Assembly (NCBI RefSeq): GCF_020921035.1
Contig: NC_063157.1
Coordinates: 10,762,001 to 10,826,000, forward strand
DNA: 64,000 nucleotides
DNA from: Rhodamnia argentea
Taxonomy: Eukaryota; Streptophyta; Magnoliopsida; Myrtales; Myrtaceae
Reading direction: 5' to 3'
This document shows, piece after piece, positions 11,105 to 22,315 of this stretch (position 1 is its first letter; every line of letters starts with the position of its first letter). The translations under genes and the position numbers were made by a program. Below the pieces are notes generated by a model. It did not search any database. It was given only the letters and a program-made list of their open reading frames with translations, and was not told the DNA's origin.

Positions 11105-12082
11105 ATGCCTGCTTTAATCATATCAACTATCACACCCTTGCAAGGATTAGATATAATTCTTCTGCATCTAATTAAATGCTTCTGATCTTCCGGTATAAAT
11201 GCATGATTATGTTCGGAAACATACTCTATCACCTCACAGACACCATTATCAACCTTAAATTTGATGTGAGCAAGACATCCAGATCTGACTTCACATCTCT
11301 CATACTTTTTTTTTGATCGGATGAGCAGACAGAATGCCCCTCACAATTACACATAAAAGTCCGTCGAGTTATTTCTCCTTTTCTATTTTTAACCGTATTA
11401 CCCTTCCTCACTCCAAATCCTTTGTCAACTGCATAGGCCACATACTTATGATATGCTTCAAGTTCATTTGAAAAAACCATCCCTAGTGCAAACTCAAAAC
11501 CTTTTTTCAAATCACGCATTACATGTGCAAGATGGGAAGTTTCATGCTACAACCAAATGGACAAAAAGTAATTAACGTAGTGCTTTTACAAGATAAATAA
11601 TATTTCATCCATTATTTAAGAAAGCAAATTATGTTTCACATAGTATAAGTGAAGAATTACCTCTGATTCAGCCATCCAATAACTTTACACGTGCAAGTTA
11701 ATTGATGGGATATATGACTTTGAAAGAGATAATTCTGTAGGTCCCTCCCGATCAAATACAAAACAAACTCTTTTGGAACACAATCATGAGAAATCAAAAG
11801 TAGCATGATACTGGGAAGTGTCTCTCTAGCATGAGAAATCAAACGCAACACACTTGTACACCACACATTCAAGAAAATATGCAGTACCTAAAATACATAT
11901 GGTGATATGCAGTACCGAAAACACATACGGTGAACAAATGCAGCACGAAAAGTAAATAAACCACAAGCAAAAAAAAAAAATCTCACTCATGTAAAAAAAA
12001 TACAATCGGATGCCAATTTGAGAAACCAACAGATAAGTTTTCCTGTATTCATTTTAATGGCATGAGAAAAGATCTCCAAATA
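11105..12082 (-). repeat. Left arm of a 0.98 kb inverted duplication (MULE transposase 5' part)
   Basis: Nearly identical to the reverse complement of 12785-13765. It carries the same start (minus ATG at 11675, MAESE), the same intron, and the FAR1-domain exon beginning at 11546 with MRDLKKGFEFALGMV. Differences are a few substitutions and the length of a poly-A run (9 versus 12), which puts each copy out of frame. It lies outside the MULE's left terminus at 12083, so it is a separate duplicated piece. Confidence 0.9.
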
Positions 12083-12784
12083 GAGAAAATATTGCATGAG
12101 TGAGATACTCTACGCTAGATTAATAAAAAATCATTAACTAATCGACGTGTGGCACGTCGGGTCCAACCGATCAGAATTTTGAAAAACGCAGGAGGTGATC
12201 TCCTGTTATCTCCCTTTGTTATCTCTCTCCCATACCCACCTAAGTTCATGATTCTGTTTCTCTCTCCAAGTTCACGACTTGGCCTCCCTCTCTCTCTCTC
12301 CAAGTTGGCTTCCTAGACCCGAGCTTCGGTCGACGACCACGCCGGCCTCTCGATCAAAAGCACGAGCGCTTCCTCCGCCATCTTGGAGCCCCCCTTTGCC
12401 ACCACCTCATCTCTCTCCAAGTCCTATCTCCCTTCTTTGATTGTGCTCGCGATTTTGCCTGTGATTTCGAGGCGAAAGCTTCGCTAACCCTGTCACCTCT
12501 CGTTAGGGTTTTCCTTCCTCCGTGTCGAACGAGTTCGGGTTACGGGAAGTCGCCGCCTCGGGTTAGGTTTTTCGTCCTTTGGCCCGACGACCTTCAAGTT
12601 AAGATTTTTTCCCCTCTTTCACCGAGTTGAGACTGTTTGGAAGAAATTTCAATGGGCGGCATTCGGTTGATAAGTTTCATCTTATAGAACTGCGTCCGTT
12701 TAATTGGCATATTTGCGAAAGAAAAAATTGGCGTCTAATTAGGTATTTTTTTAGGGGATTGAAATTTCATATACTCTAAAGGCT
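12083..12784 (+). repeat. Left terminal inverted repeat of the MULE
   Basis: Matches the reverse complement of the right end over about 700 bases, including the CCTCTCTCTC-rich tract and AACGCAGGAGGTGATCTCC. Weaker similarity continues inwards to about 13050. It is also the spacer between the two arms of the inverted duplication. Confidence 0.85.
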
Positions 12785-13765
12785 TATTTGGAGATCTTTT
12801 CTCATGCCATTAAAATGAATACAGGAAAACTTATCTGTTGGTTTCTCAAATTGGCATCCGATTGTATTTTTTTTACAAGAGTGAGATTTTTTTTTTGTTG
12901 CTTGTGGTTTATTTACTTTTCGTGCTGCATTTGTTCACCATATGTGTTTTCGGTACTGCATATCACCGTATGTATTTTAGGTACTGCATATTTTCTTGAA
13001 TGTGTGGTGTACAAGTGTGTTGCGTTTGATTTCTCATGCTAGAGAGACACTTCCCAGTATCATGCTACTTTTGATTTCTCATGATTGTGTTCCAAAAGAG
13101 TTTGTTTTGTATTTGATCGGGAGGGACCTACAGAATTATCTCTTTCAAAGTCATATATCCCATCAATTAACTTGCACGTGTAAAGTTATTGGATGGCTGA
13201 ATCGAAGGTAATTCTTCACTTATACTATGTGAAACATAATTTGCTTTCTTAAATAATGGATGAAATATTATTTATCTTGTAAAAGCACTACGTTAATTAC
13301 TTTTTGTCCATTTGGTTGTAGCATGAAACTTCTCATCTTGCACATGTAATGCGTGATTTGAAAAAAGGTTTTGAGTTTGCACTAGGGATGGTTATTTCAA
13401 ATGAACTTGAAGCATATCATAAGTATGTGGCCTATGCAGTTGACAAAGGATTTGGAGTGAGGAAGGGTAATACGGTTAAAAATAGAAAAGGAGAAATAAC
13501 TGGACGGACTTTTATGTGTAATTGTGAGGGGCATTCTATCTGCTCATCCGATAAAAAAAAAAAAGTATGAGAGATGTGAAGTCAGATCTGGATGTCTTGC
13601 TCACATCAAATTTAAGGTTGATAATGGTGTTTGTGAGGTGATAGAGTATGTTTCCGAACATAATCATGCATTTATACCGGAAGATCAGAAGCATTTAATT
13701 AGATGCAGAAGAATTATATCTAATCCTTGCAAGGGTGTGATAGTTGATATGATTAAAGCAGGCAT
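12785..13765 (+). repeat. Right arm of the inverted duplication
   Basis: Counterpart of 11105-12082 in opposite orientation. Similarity stops at GGCAT, after which the transposase gene continues here and unrelated AT-rich sequence follows in the left arm. Confidence 0.9.
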
Positions 13766-16230
13766 TGAAGGAACTAATACATATAAGTACCTATCAAACA
13801 ACACATGAGGAAGCAAAAACATGGGATTCATTCTGCGTGATTCTCAAAACTATATGCAGAGAAATAAAGCCAATGATATAAGTGGGGGAGATTGTCAAAG
13901 TCTTTTGAATCATTTTCATTGCATACAAATGCAAAACCCAATGTTTTTCTATGCTATACAGGTAGATCAAGAAGGCAGATTGACGAACTTATTTTAGAGA
14001 GATAGCTTGTCCAAATTTGATTATGACTATTTTGGTGATGTGTTGGTGTTTGATACTACATATCATACCAACAAATATAACTTAATATGTGCACCTTTTG
14101 TTGGGGTTAATCACCACTGGAATAATACTCTATTCGGCTGTGCATTTTTGTTGGATGAGATTGCTGAATCATTTATTTGATTATTTGAAGTGTTTTTGAA
14201 ATCTATCGAAAATAAGGCTCCGAAAACAGTACTCACAGATCAAGACCATGCCATGGAAAAAGCCATTAGAACGGTGTTCCCGAATACACAACATCGTCTG
14301 TGCACTTGGCACTTTGGGAAAAATGCCAATCAAAATATTTCACAACTTTACCATCAGCCTGATTTTAAGTATAAGTATTTCTTATCGCTTATGTATAGAT
14401 GTAGATCAGAGAACGAATTTGAATTTACTTGGAGGGAAATGGAAAAGGAGTGGGATACCGGGAATAACAGTTGGCTTCGGAGATTATATGAGCTTAGACA
14501 TAAGTGGAGTTCAGCTTTTGGTCGTGATATTTTTACATGTGGTATTCGCTCAAGTCAAAGGAGTGAGAGCACTAATGATGTCTTCCAATGTATGTCAACA
14601 AAGACATTGACTCTTGTAGAATTTGTCCACCACTATGAAGAATAGCTAAAACATATGAGAGAAATTGAAAGTCAAGATGATTATAGTTCTCGTGGGAAGC
14701 CCAAATTGCGGGTTAACCATGGGATCTTGACACAAGTTGCTTCATTGTATACTCGTACCATTTTTGAAAGGTTCAATAAAGAATTTTTGCAAAGTCTGTC
14801 GGTACAGATTTTAAGCACTACATTCGATGGATTGGTTTATGTATATACTCTCAAGTGTGTGGAGAGTCAACGTGAAAATGTTGTCACATTTAATGCTGCA
14901 GAATTTTCAATTTCTTGTGAATGCAGATTATTTGAATCAAAAGAGTGGTTGTGTCGCCATGCATTGCATGTATTGATTGCGAACACATCCGGCATGGGTA
15001 TTCTATCTTCCTATAATTTGAAAAGATGGACGAAGGGTGCTAAACAAGGGAGTGTGGATGATGAATCCAATCAAATGTCACCGAGTCTATCTAAATTCAA
15101 TTGTTTTTCCATGTTAATGCATGAAGCTTTTGAAGTGATGAGTTTGGGCTCCGAAGATGTAAATACCATGGGAATAACGAGGAAGAACTTGCAAAAAACG
15201 AAGGATGAAATTTTATCTTACAAGTCAAGTGTGGTTTTGAATGATGATGATATCGATGATTGTGATAATACGCCCTCTTTGTATGAGATTTCAGTATTGG
15301 ATCCCCTTCGAAGGAAAGGAAAGGGAACAAGTTATGGAAAGCTTAAAAGCTCAAGTGAGGAAAAAAAAAACATCTAAGAAAGGAGCACCTCCAATGCCAA
15401 TAGAAAGTCGAGGTGAGTGACATATTTTTCTAGTTAATATAATTAGTTAAATATTTTGCTAATATTACATGATGCCATATATCATATTTATTATTTTGTA
15501 TTGTAGAGTTGGTTGTCCATGCAACACATGATGAAACTCATTTTCAAGATTATTCGAATAATTCAGATCAGATACGAAGTGCCTTTTATCCTAGCAACAT
15601 CGGTGGTCCTACAGTAAATCTAAATTTTCATAATCAGGTGTCTCTTTTGGCCCTCCATTTTTTATTAACATTTTACTAATTTGGTCAAATTTTATGTAGG
15701 TGCAACCACCATACGTTATGCCGCCGGGGATTACGAATGGGTTTTGCCCATTCCCAAGCACGGTATTATTTGTTTGGTGTATTAACTTGTGTCTTATCTA
15801 CACTGCTTCTATCGACATAAGAAGCGCTTAATTTAGTTACATTCTGCTAATGGGGTCCTTCTTTTGTGTAGATGCAATCACCCTACATCATGCCGCCGGG
15901 GATTATGAATGGATTTTCTCCATTCACTAGTCAGGTGTTTATTATGAAAATCATTTTAGGTCCGGGTGTTATTCATCTTCTTATTGCTATTGTAATATAT
16001 ATATTGTCAATGGTTTCTCTTGGATAGATGTTGGAGTATCATAACAGATCTCATGGAACCATCTTGAGTCGGGTATGACTTGCCTTTTGTTGGTGAGGGA
16101 TTATTTGAGACATATATATCTAGGCATGTTGATTAGTGAAAGGTAAATATTTTTTTTTCTTTGTACAGGGGTGGCCATCAAACTCTTTTCAGCATCCTGG
16201 GATGAATGAACCAAGTGATTCCGAAGGTAC
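13193..16230 (+). pseudogene. FAR1-related MULE transposase, inactivated
   Basis: Would bind the element ends and catalyse cut-and-paste transposition. Exon 1 is 13193-13207 (MAESK); exon 2 starts at 13321 after an intron. Seen in order: a FAR1 zinc-binding domain (about 13385-13700), the MULE catalytic core with VFDTTYHTNKY and VLTDQDHAM, and a SWIM zinc finger CECRLFESKEWLCRHAL near 14930. Small 3' exons follow, including 15700-15762 and 15872-15934, which are a duplicated pair. Breaks: in-frame stops at 13806 (TGA), 13995 (TAG), 14178 (TGA) and 14643 (TAG), and frameshifts in poly-A runs near 13553-13564 and 15359-15370. The rest of the frame is well kept, so inactivation looks fairly recent. 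The upstream domain is also copied in the left arm at 11105-12082. Confidence 0.88.
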
Positions 16231-16674
16231 ATTGATTTCACCCTATTGAACATCGTCTTTAACTCTTTTGCCTTTTGTCATGTGAAGTTCAAAGTCACCA
16301 AGCTAACTATGCATCGACACTCCTACATTAGCATGCTTTTTCCTTCTCTTTATTTTTACAATGCATTAGAAGTGATCTTTTAACTCAACAATCAAACTTC
16401 TGACTTCGAGTGAAGACACGCCTGTGCATCTGGAAAATTCAAAAACAAAAGAATATGTTAGAAGTGGCTGCAGCGAACTTTAGTTGGTAGTCATAAAAGA
16501 ATGTGGTCATTTGAGCTATTTCCCGCTAGGTAATCAGGTGGTGGCAGTTGTGTTTATTGACATGAACGGTTCCTGTATATGATTCTTTAACGGTTGCTTC
16601 CAACTTCTCCAATCCCATGGGTTTACACTACATACATTGCATTGATCACGGGTTTTCAATCAAATCAGCTCCAG

Positions 16675-16895
16675 GGAGATGGAGAAGATAAACTTCTTCA
16701 ACGGTATACTGAAAAGTGACGTCTTCGTGGCCGTGCTCACTTGCACTGTTGTCGTCCAAATCATAATCAGTGAAAAACTAGAAACATTTGCAAACACATC
16801 CTCTAAGCTTGCAACAGTGGTTTGTCAGCATTTTACTTGGATTTCTGGGCATGCCAATTGCAATCGCTTTGATGATCCATGTGGGATCCGGATGA
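16675..16895 (+). pseudogene. Captured terminal exon of an autoinhibited Ca2+-ATPase (ACA-type)
   Basis: Preceded by an acceptor-like CTCCAG, the sequence reads EMEKINFFNGIL, VFVAVLTCTVVVQIII and FANTS, then, after a one-base frameshift, PLSLQQWFVSILLGFLGMPI and AIALMIHVGSG followed by TGA. These are the last two membrane segments (TM9 and TM10) of plant type IIB Ca2+-pumps, which export calcium using ATP. Only this exon, and probably part of the preceding intron and following 3' UTR, is present, on the same strand as the transposase and between the MULE ends. With no ATPase core it cannot be a pump; it is a transduplicated fragment. Confidence 0.85.
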
Positions 16896-17639
16896 CAAGG
16901 CCTGCAGTTTTAGCCTAAAACTAGGATTTTAGTTTTCATCACTTTATTTTTGCTTTTATTCGCCCTTTCTTGGTCATCGATTTGTAACTTTGAGCAAGTG
17001 GCCAGTTTTTGGTACTATAAAGCTTCTGAAGCTTCCAAAATTTAGGGCTCAAGTGGCTGCACAACTATGACTTTTGATATTCAATTTCCGACTTTCATGA
17101 ATGGCATTATTTTTAACGAGACCGTTGGTCTTATGCAATTGCCAACAGTTGACTATTATATGAACTTGAAGGTCCAGTCATAACTTGCACAATGTGACAA
17201 GCCAAGTGTACTAATGAGGAACGTTGAATCCAAACGTGACTTGTTTTCTAATGACTATGTTCCTCCCATTTTTGCCATGAGATACGTTTGGGGCTCACAT
17301 GGTCTGCTTGCTTGACATTATTCAATTTTAGTATGCATGTCTTTACTTTTTTATCTGTAAAAGTGAAGAAGAAATTTTGGGTAGGACCGTGGAATAATCC
17401 TACCAGAAATCTCAACCAAGATTCCTCAGCTAGATAAATCATTGCTAAAAAACGCCCATTGAATCCTGCTCTTGGTCAAGAGAAAGGGACTACCAAATTG
17501 CCAAAACAAGTGATAATTTTTCACTCAACCAAGCTGATAAAACCGCCAAGCCCGAGCAGCGATTGAATAAAATAAAAAAAAAGCCAGCAGTAAGTTCCAA
17601 AATATTATTCATATTGAAGGGGGTTCTAAAATCTCTGCC

Positions 17640-18515
17640 GCTACCGGAGAAATCAGATGCATACAGCACACATTCAAAGAAAACATGAAGCACCAAAACA
17701 GCATATGGTGACCAAAAACAAATAAACCACCAGCAAGCAAAAATCTCAATCCCCTAAAAAAATACCTAATCAGACGCCAATTTTTTTTTTTTTTTTTGCA
17801 AATATGCCAATTAAACGGACGTAGTTCTATAAGCTGAAATTTATCAACTAAATGCCGCCCATTGAAAATACCTAATCAGACGCCAATTTTTTTTTGCAAA
17901 TATGCCAATTAAACGGACGCAGTTCTATAAGATGAAATTTATCAACTAAACGCGCCCATTGAAATTTCTTCCAAACAATCTCAACTCGGTGAAAGAGGGA
18001 AAAAAAACCCTAACTTGAAGGTTGTCGGGCCAGAGGACGAAAAACCTAATACGAGGCGGCGACTTCCCCTAACCCGAACTCATCCAACGTAGAGGAAGGA
18101 AAACCCTAACAGGAGGCGACGGGGTAAGCGAAGCTTTCGCTTTGAAATCGCGGGCACAATCAAAGAAGGGAGATAGGACTTGGAGAGGGATGAGGTGGTG
18201 GCGGAGGGGGGCCCTGGGACAGCGGAGGAAGCCCTCGTGCTTTTGATCGAGGGGCCGGCGTGGTCGTCAAGTGAAGCTCGGGTCCGGGGAGCCAACTTGG
18301 AGAGAGAGGGGGAGGCCAAGTCGTGAACTCGGAGAGAGAAACAGAATCGTGAACTTGGGTGGGTGTGGGAGAGAGATAACGGAGGGGGATAACGGGAGAT
18401 CACCTCCTGCGTTATTCAAAATTCTGACGGCTGGGACCCGACGTACCACGTGTCGATCGGAGAATTGTTTTCTATTAATCCAGCGTGGAGTATCTCACTC
18501 ACGCAATATTTTCTC
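17640..18515 (-). repeat. Right terminal inverted repeat of the MULE
   Basis: Reverse-complement match to 12083 onwards: shared blocks include CACGACTTGGCCTCC and AACGCAGGAGGTGATCTCC. The inner part, about 17640-17760, still resembles the sequence just upstream of the transposase start. Confidence 0.85.
17763..17960. repeat. Tandem duplication inside the right TIR
   Basis: Two copies, about 95-110 bases each, of a segment running from CCTAATCAGACGCCAATTTT to CAACTAAA(T/C)GC. The left TIR has only one, so this duplication arose after the two ends separated. Confidence 0.8.
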
Positions 18516-18848
18516 AAGTTGTAATACTGCCTCGTTCTGAAATGTACAAAATATACAGAGCATCATTAGCCAAAACCGAAAGAAAAGATTTATCTATAGA
18601 GAGCAAGTGTTTATCTGCATTTACTGGTTAGTAAAATTACTATGAATGACCTTAGTTCAAAAGTTATAAATGTTTAAAAGCATGAAACTAGACGACGTCT
18701 TCTAAGCAAGAGTTTATGACGGGAGATACGAGTAGAAATACCCAATTAGTATTGATGGGAACTTAGATGCATGATAAATCTTTGTATTGAAGTCTTGATC
18801 AGCACATCTGTTATCCCCTTGGAAGGACAAGAGGCTGGCAAAAGGCAG

Positions 18849-19535
18849 GGAAAATTGTTCAAAGAGCTCTAAACTTTATTTCACGTTTGTCGGTTCAGTC
18901 TTAAACCTTTTAGTTTTACAAATTAAGTCATAAACATTTATATAGAGTCCATTGGTAGGAAATTGCTGACGTAGATGCCGGCCATCATAAAGGCACGACT
19001 AGCACTAATTTGGATATTTTTTAAATAATATTTTAATATTTCTAGATAGTTTTCTTAATGAATTTTTTTTTCCTTTTAATATTTCTTTTTCCCTCCGTTG
19101 AGCCTCGTCAATGGCCGGCGGAGGTTGTCGGCCCGCTGGGGTCGCCCTTACCTAGGCGGGAGTGGGCAACACTCACCGGGCCAGCAAGGGCGACCCTCGC
19201 CCAAGGTCGGTGAAGGCGGCCCTCATTTGAGCCCGGCAACCTGCGCCAGCCATTGATGAGTCCTGGCAGAGGAAGGAAAAAAATAAAGATGGAAAACAAG
19301 GAAAAAAAAAGAAGGAAATTTTTTTAAAAAAAGTTGTTAAAAAATTTCAAAAGAAATATTATAATGTTAATAAAAATTATTTACGTTAGCGCTAGTCGTA
19401 TCACGTAGAACAGCCGGCGTCCACGTCAATAATTTCTGGCTAAAATTAGAATGGACTTAATCAACAAAAAGTGTAAAGATTTAGAATTGAATTAGCAAAA
19501 ATGTAATAAATTTATAATTTTTTACATAATTTTCT
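18849..19535. mobile_element. AT-rich small element with inverted ends (family A, copy 1)
   Basis: Starts with AAAATTGTTCAAAGAG and a 'CGGTTCAGTC...AAACC...TTTAGTTTTAC' block, and ends with the reverse-complement-like block TTAGCAAAAATGTAATAAA...ACATAATTTTCTC. A GC-rich core lies at 19085-19265. The same end motifs recur at 20255, 23105 and 24133. No coding capacity is seen. Confidence 0.6.
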
Positions 19536-19568
19536 CTGGCTAAGGCATCATCGGTCGACGGGCAAAGA

Positions 19569-19572
<4 letters not shown>

Positions 19573-19632
<60 letters not shown>
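19573..19632. repeat. (AT)n microsatellite
   Basis: About 30 uninterrupted AT units. Confidence 0.95.
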
Positions 19633-19634
<2 letters not shown>

Positions 19635-19690
19635 ACTACCAAGGCAGGAAAGAATAAATCAAAGAGCAAATAGTACAAAGATAGTCCAGT

Positions 19691-20235
19691 TAAACATGAA
19701 TGAAACCTTATCCTGTAATTAGGAAAAGCGTTGATAAAAGCCCCAACAAACCGACCGCCAATACACCTTAAAGTCAACAATCCCTGAACAAAAAAGCACT
19801 CCGGCAAAATGCATAGGACAAACAATATCCCGCATAAAACAAGACTGTGATATGCCAATTTTTTTAAGGAAAAAAAAAAAGTGAAGCACTGTGACAGACA
19901 ATTCTGAATCTCCAACTTTTCAAGAGCAATGCAGTCAGTTCATTCAAATGGTTTATTACTAAATAACACTCTGAACACGAAATTAGGTGACACGGTTCAT
20001 TAAAATGGTTTATTATACATGCCTGTGATTGCTCGGGATCATAACTCAATGACATCGTATATCTCCACTTTCCCTTTTATATTCACTGAATTCTTCTCGA
20101 CACGTGAATGTTTGGAGCTTTCACTAGTCAGCATCGTAAATGCACTATTCCCATTTTCTAATCGGAGATTTTGCGAAGTAATGGATTTCGTATTAAATAG
20201 TTGTGTTTGAAAAATTGAATTTAATGTCTTCCAAA
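19691..20235. repeat. Dispersed repeat, segment B (copy 1)
   Basis: Matches 25883-26440 over about 540 bases, with shared blocks such as CCTGTAATTA(G/C)GAAAAGCG and TTTATTAC(T/C)AAATAACACTC. No coding function seen. Here segment B precedes segment A (20651-20776), the reverse of the order at 25.8 kb. Confidence 0.85.
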
Positions 20236-20254
20236 CTATATCCCATTCAAATTG

Positions 20255-20400
20255 GGAATATTGTCCAAAAAGTTCGAAATCTGTTAGACTTTTGTCGGTT
20301 CAGTCCTAAACCTTTATAGATTTTGCTAATTAAGTCCATCCAGCTAATTTTTGCCTGAAAATGCTAACGTGGACACCAATCATTCTATGTGACACGGTCG
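20255..20400. mobile_element. Family A small element, truncated
   Basis: Has the left-end blocks (TTGTCCAAAAAGTTC, CGGTTCAGTCCTAAACC, GCTAACGTGGAC) but no matching right end nearby. Confidence 0.55.
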
Positions 20401-20650
20401 GTTTTGTCATGGACAATTTTTAATATGATGTGTGTAATTCAAAAACGCTTATCAAAATTGAATTATCTAACTCGAGAACTAAGCATTCGTGTTTTCGGGA
20501 AGCGAAGTGTTTTACGGTTTCCAAAAGAGCGAGGGATAGATGCTTATGGAATTAAAATGTGTTTTAGGGATAATTTTAGGTTTCTTTCCCTATGTGGAAG
20601 TTTATTTAATCACATGCAACAACTTGGCAATTCGCTACCATAAGAAAAAA

Positions 20651-20776
20651 TGGGATTGGTTCAATACAGACGAATAAATGGATGGACATGATGATGGATG
20701 TCACTATATTTAGTAATCTTTGTAGTAAATCGTTGTCAAGATATTTGATTTAATGATGTTTTTTCGTCTAAAGTAG
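20651..20776. repeat. Dispersed repeat, segment A (copy 1)
   Basis: Matches 25771-25880, sharing GATTGGTTCAATACAGACGA and ATGATGTTTTTTCGTCTAAA, with an 8-base length difference in the ATGGATGGACATG region. Confidence 0.85.
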
Positions 20777-21980
20777 ATATCGTATCTGGACTTTTTCCGA
20801 AACTAGGCTCTTAAGAAAATTATTTTCCAATTTAGCTTTATACTATGATATTATCCAGGATATCAGCATTTGCACAGAATATAGACTTCTAAATACAATA
20901 TTATTAGGTAAAACAAAGATAAGAATCATTTACTTCAATTTGTGATCAATTCTCCATAATTAGCGAGGTGATAACTCAGCATTGAGCAGAGGACAAAAGC
21001 TCATATGATTTGACTATGATGAAAAGGAAGTCGAATTTCATATCCCACCAAAAGATAGTTGCGGCTTCCTAAGAGAAAAAATCCTCAACCAAACTACTCA
21101 TATTCTCACCATTCCGTTAGAAATGAGTGACAAATCATAGCACTCTTCCAAAGTCCACATAGTGGATGGATCTTGCCACATCCGAAGCCTTAACTCTATA
21201 GGGATAGACGATTTCATGTTCCTTGTATCCAAAAACATCAAAAGGATACTCTCCAACTATCCTCGAGTAAAATTGGATCTCCAAGTAGTATCGATGTGCC
21301 TATAAAATAAGCACTAGGGCTGTCAACATGATCTCCAGTCATTAACTTCCAGTCAAGCAGAACGTATTCGTGCATGTGATTTTTTGCAATACACCTGAAA
21401 GAAACATTTCAGGTGTTATTGATTCAACATATGTGGAGAATACCCTTTTTGCTACAAGGGAAAACACGTTGGCCTAAACGATACAAGTTGAAACAATCGC
21501 CTTGATGGCTCCTAAGAAGCTTGCACAAATAGCTAAGATAAGAAACTTCTCATGAGAAGTTCTACATAATCATAAGACAATTGTTTTCTAGGACAAACTT
21601 GCCTTAGGGTTGTATATGAATAAATCGGTAAGCTGCATTAAAAAATCTTGCAGTGAGAAGAATTGGTAGATATAACTTTTTCTTTTCTCATGCATCTATT
21701 ACCATAGTTCAATTGATACAAACGAAAAAAAAATACAAAGAAGATGGTACAAAAAGCAAACAAATCTGCAAAACCATGTTGTTTTTTTGCACATGGACAT
21801 AATAATCAACGGCTTTGTTCATTAACACGACCTGCGACATAAATAATAACCAAATTGGTACGCAAACCTTAAAGCTGCGTCTCTCAAACTGGAGATGCCA
21901 AACATATTGCGGATGTACACTAAGCTATCGTCGTCGAGTGTCTTCTCCTTCTAAGATCAGGAGGGTGGGCGAGAGGAGAA
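20777..21980. other. AT-rich region without a supported gene
   Basis: A minus-strand stretch around 21010-21400 has short coding-like frames broken by stops, behind an acceptor-like CTTTCAG. I do not recognise a family. Nothing else is seen. Confidence 0.3.
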
Positions 21981-21989
21981 GAGTGCGAA

Positions 21990-22315
21990 GAAGAGGAAGA
22001 AGGAGGAGGAGGAGGCCAACGAGGATGCGAAGCGGATCGGCGAGCCAGTTCAGTTTTCTGGCAACGAGAGGGGGCGGACGAGCCATTACATTGCATTCAA
22101 ACACAAGGGAAATCAATACAGTGAGTATTTGCTTTTTCATCGGTGATTCTACCTTGGACGGTGTTGTTCGTTTACTCACATGCTCGTATTGATTTCCATG
22201 TGTTTGAACGCCTCGTACATGGCTCCTCCGCCCTCTCCACCTTACCGCCTTGCCGATCAGCTTTGCATCCTCGTCAGCCTCCTCCCCCTCCTCCCCCTCT
22301 TTGCATTTGGCCGTA
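21990..22315. repeat. Imperfect inverted repeat (foldback) of about 130-base arms
   Basis: The minus strand of about 21990-22130 and the plus strand of about 22180-22315 are related: both read GTATTGATTTCC(C/A)TTGTG-like, then a 'CGATC(C/A)GCTT(C/T)GCATCCTCGT' block and CCTCCTCC runs. The two arms can pair, leaving a loop of about 50 bases. The arms are clearly diverged, so pairing is imperfect. Confidence 0.6.

Larger units (their letters stand above)
12083..18515 (+). mobile_element. FAR1/MuDR-type MULE with long TIRs and a captured gene fragment
   Basis: Bounded by long terminal inverted repeats that start with the same GAGAAAATATTGC. Inside are a broken FAR1-family transposase gene (13193 to about 16230), a fragment of a plant Ca2+-ATPase (16675-16895) and non-coding sequence. 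Long TIRs and a FAR1/MULE/SWIM transposase define a Mutator-like element, and a captured host exon is the hallmark of Pack-MULEs. I see no clear 9-base target duplication, and the left flank is rearranged by the inverted duplication, so the outer ends are inferred from where TIR similarity stops. Confidence 0.85.

Noticed and set aside
20389-20643. 84-codon plus-strand ORF
   Set aside because: Starts within a truncated small element and shows no motif.
21010-21400. Minus-strand coding-like fragments, one with MHEY resembling a NAC motif
   Set aside because: The following residues do not fit a NAC domain and stops break every frame.
21815-22192. Arginine-rich plus-strand ORF
   Set aside because: It is the complement of a CTC/CTT-rich stretch of the foldback, with no domain.
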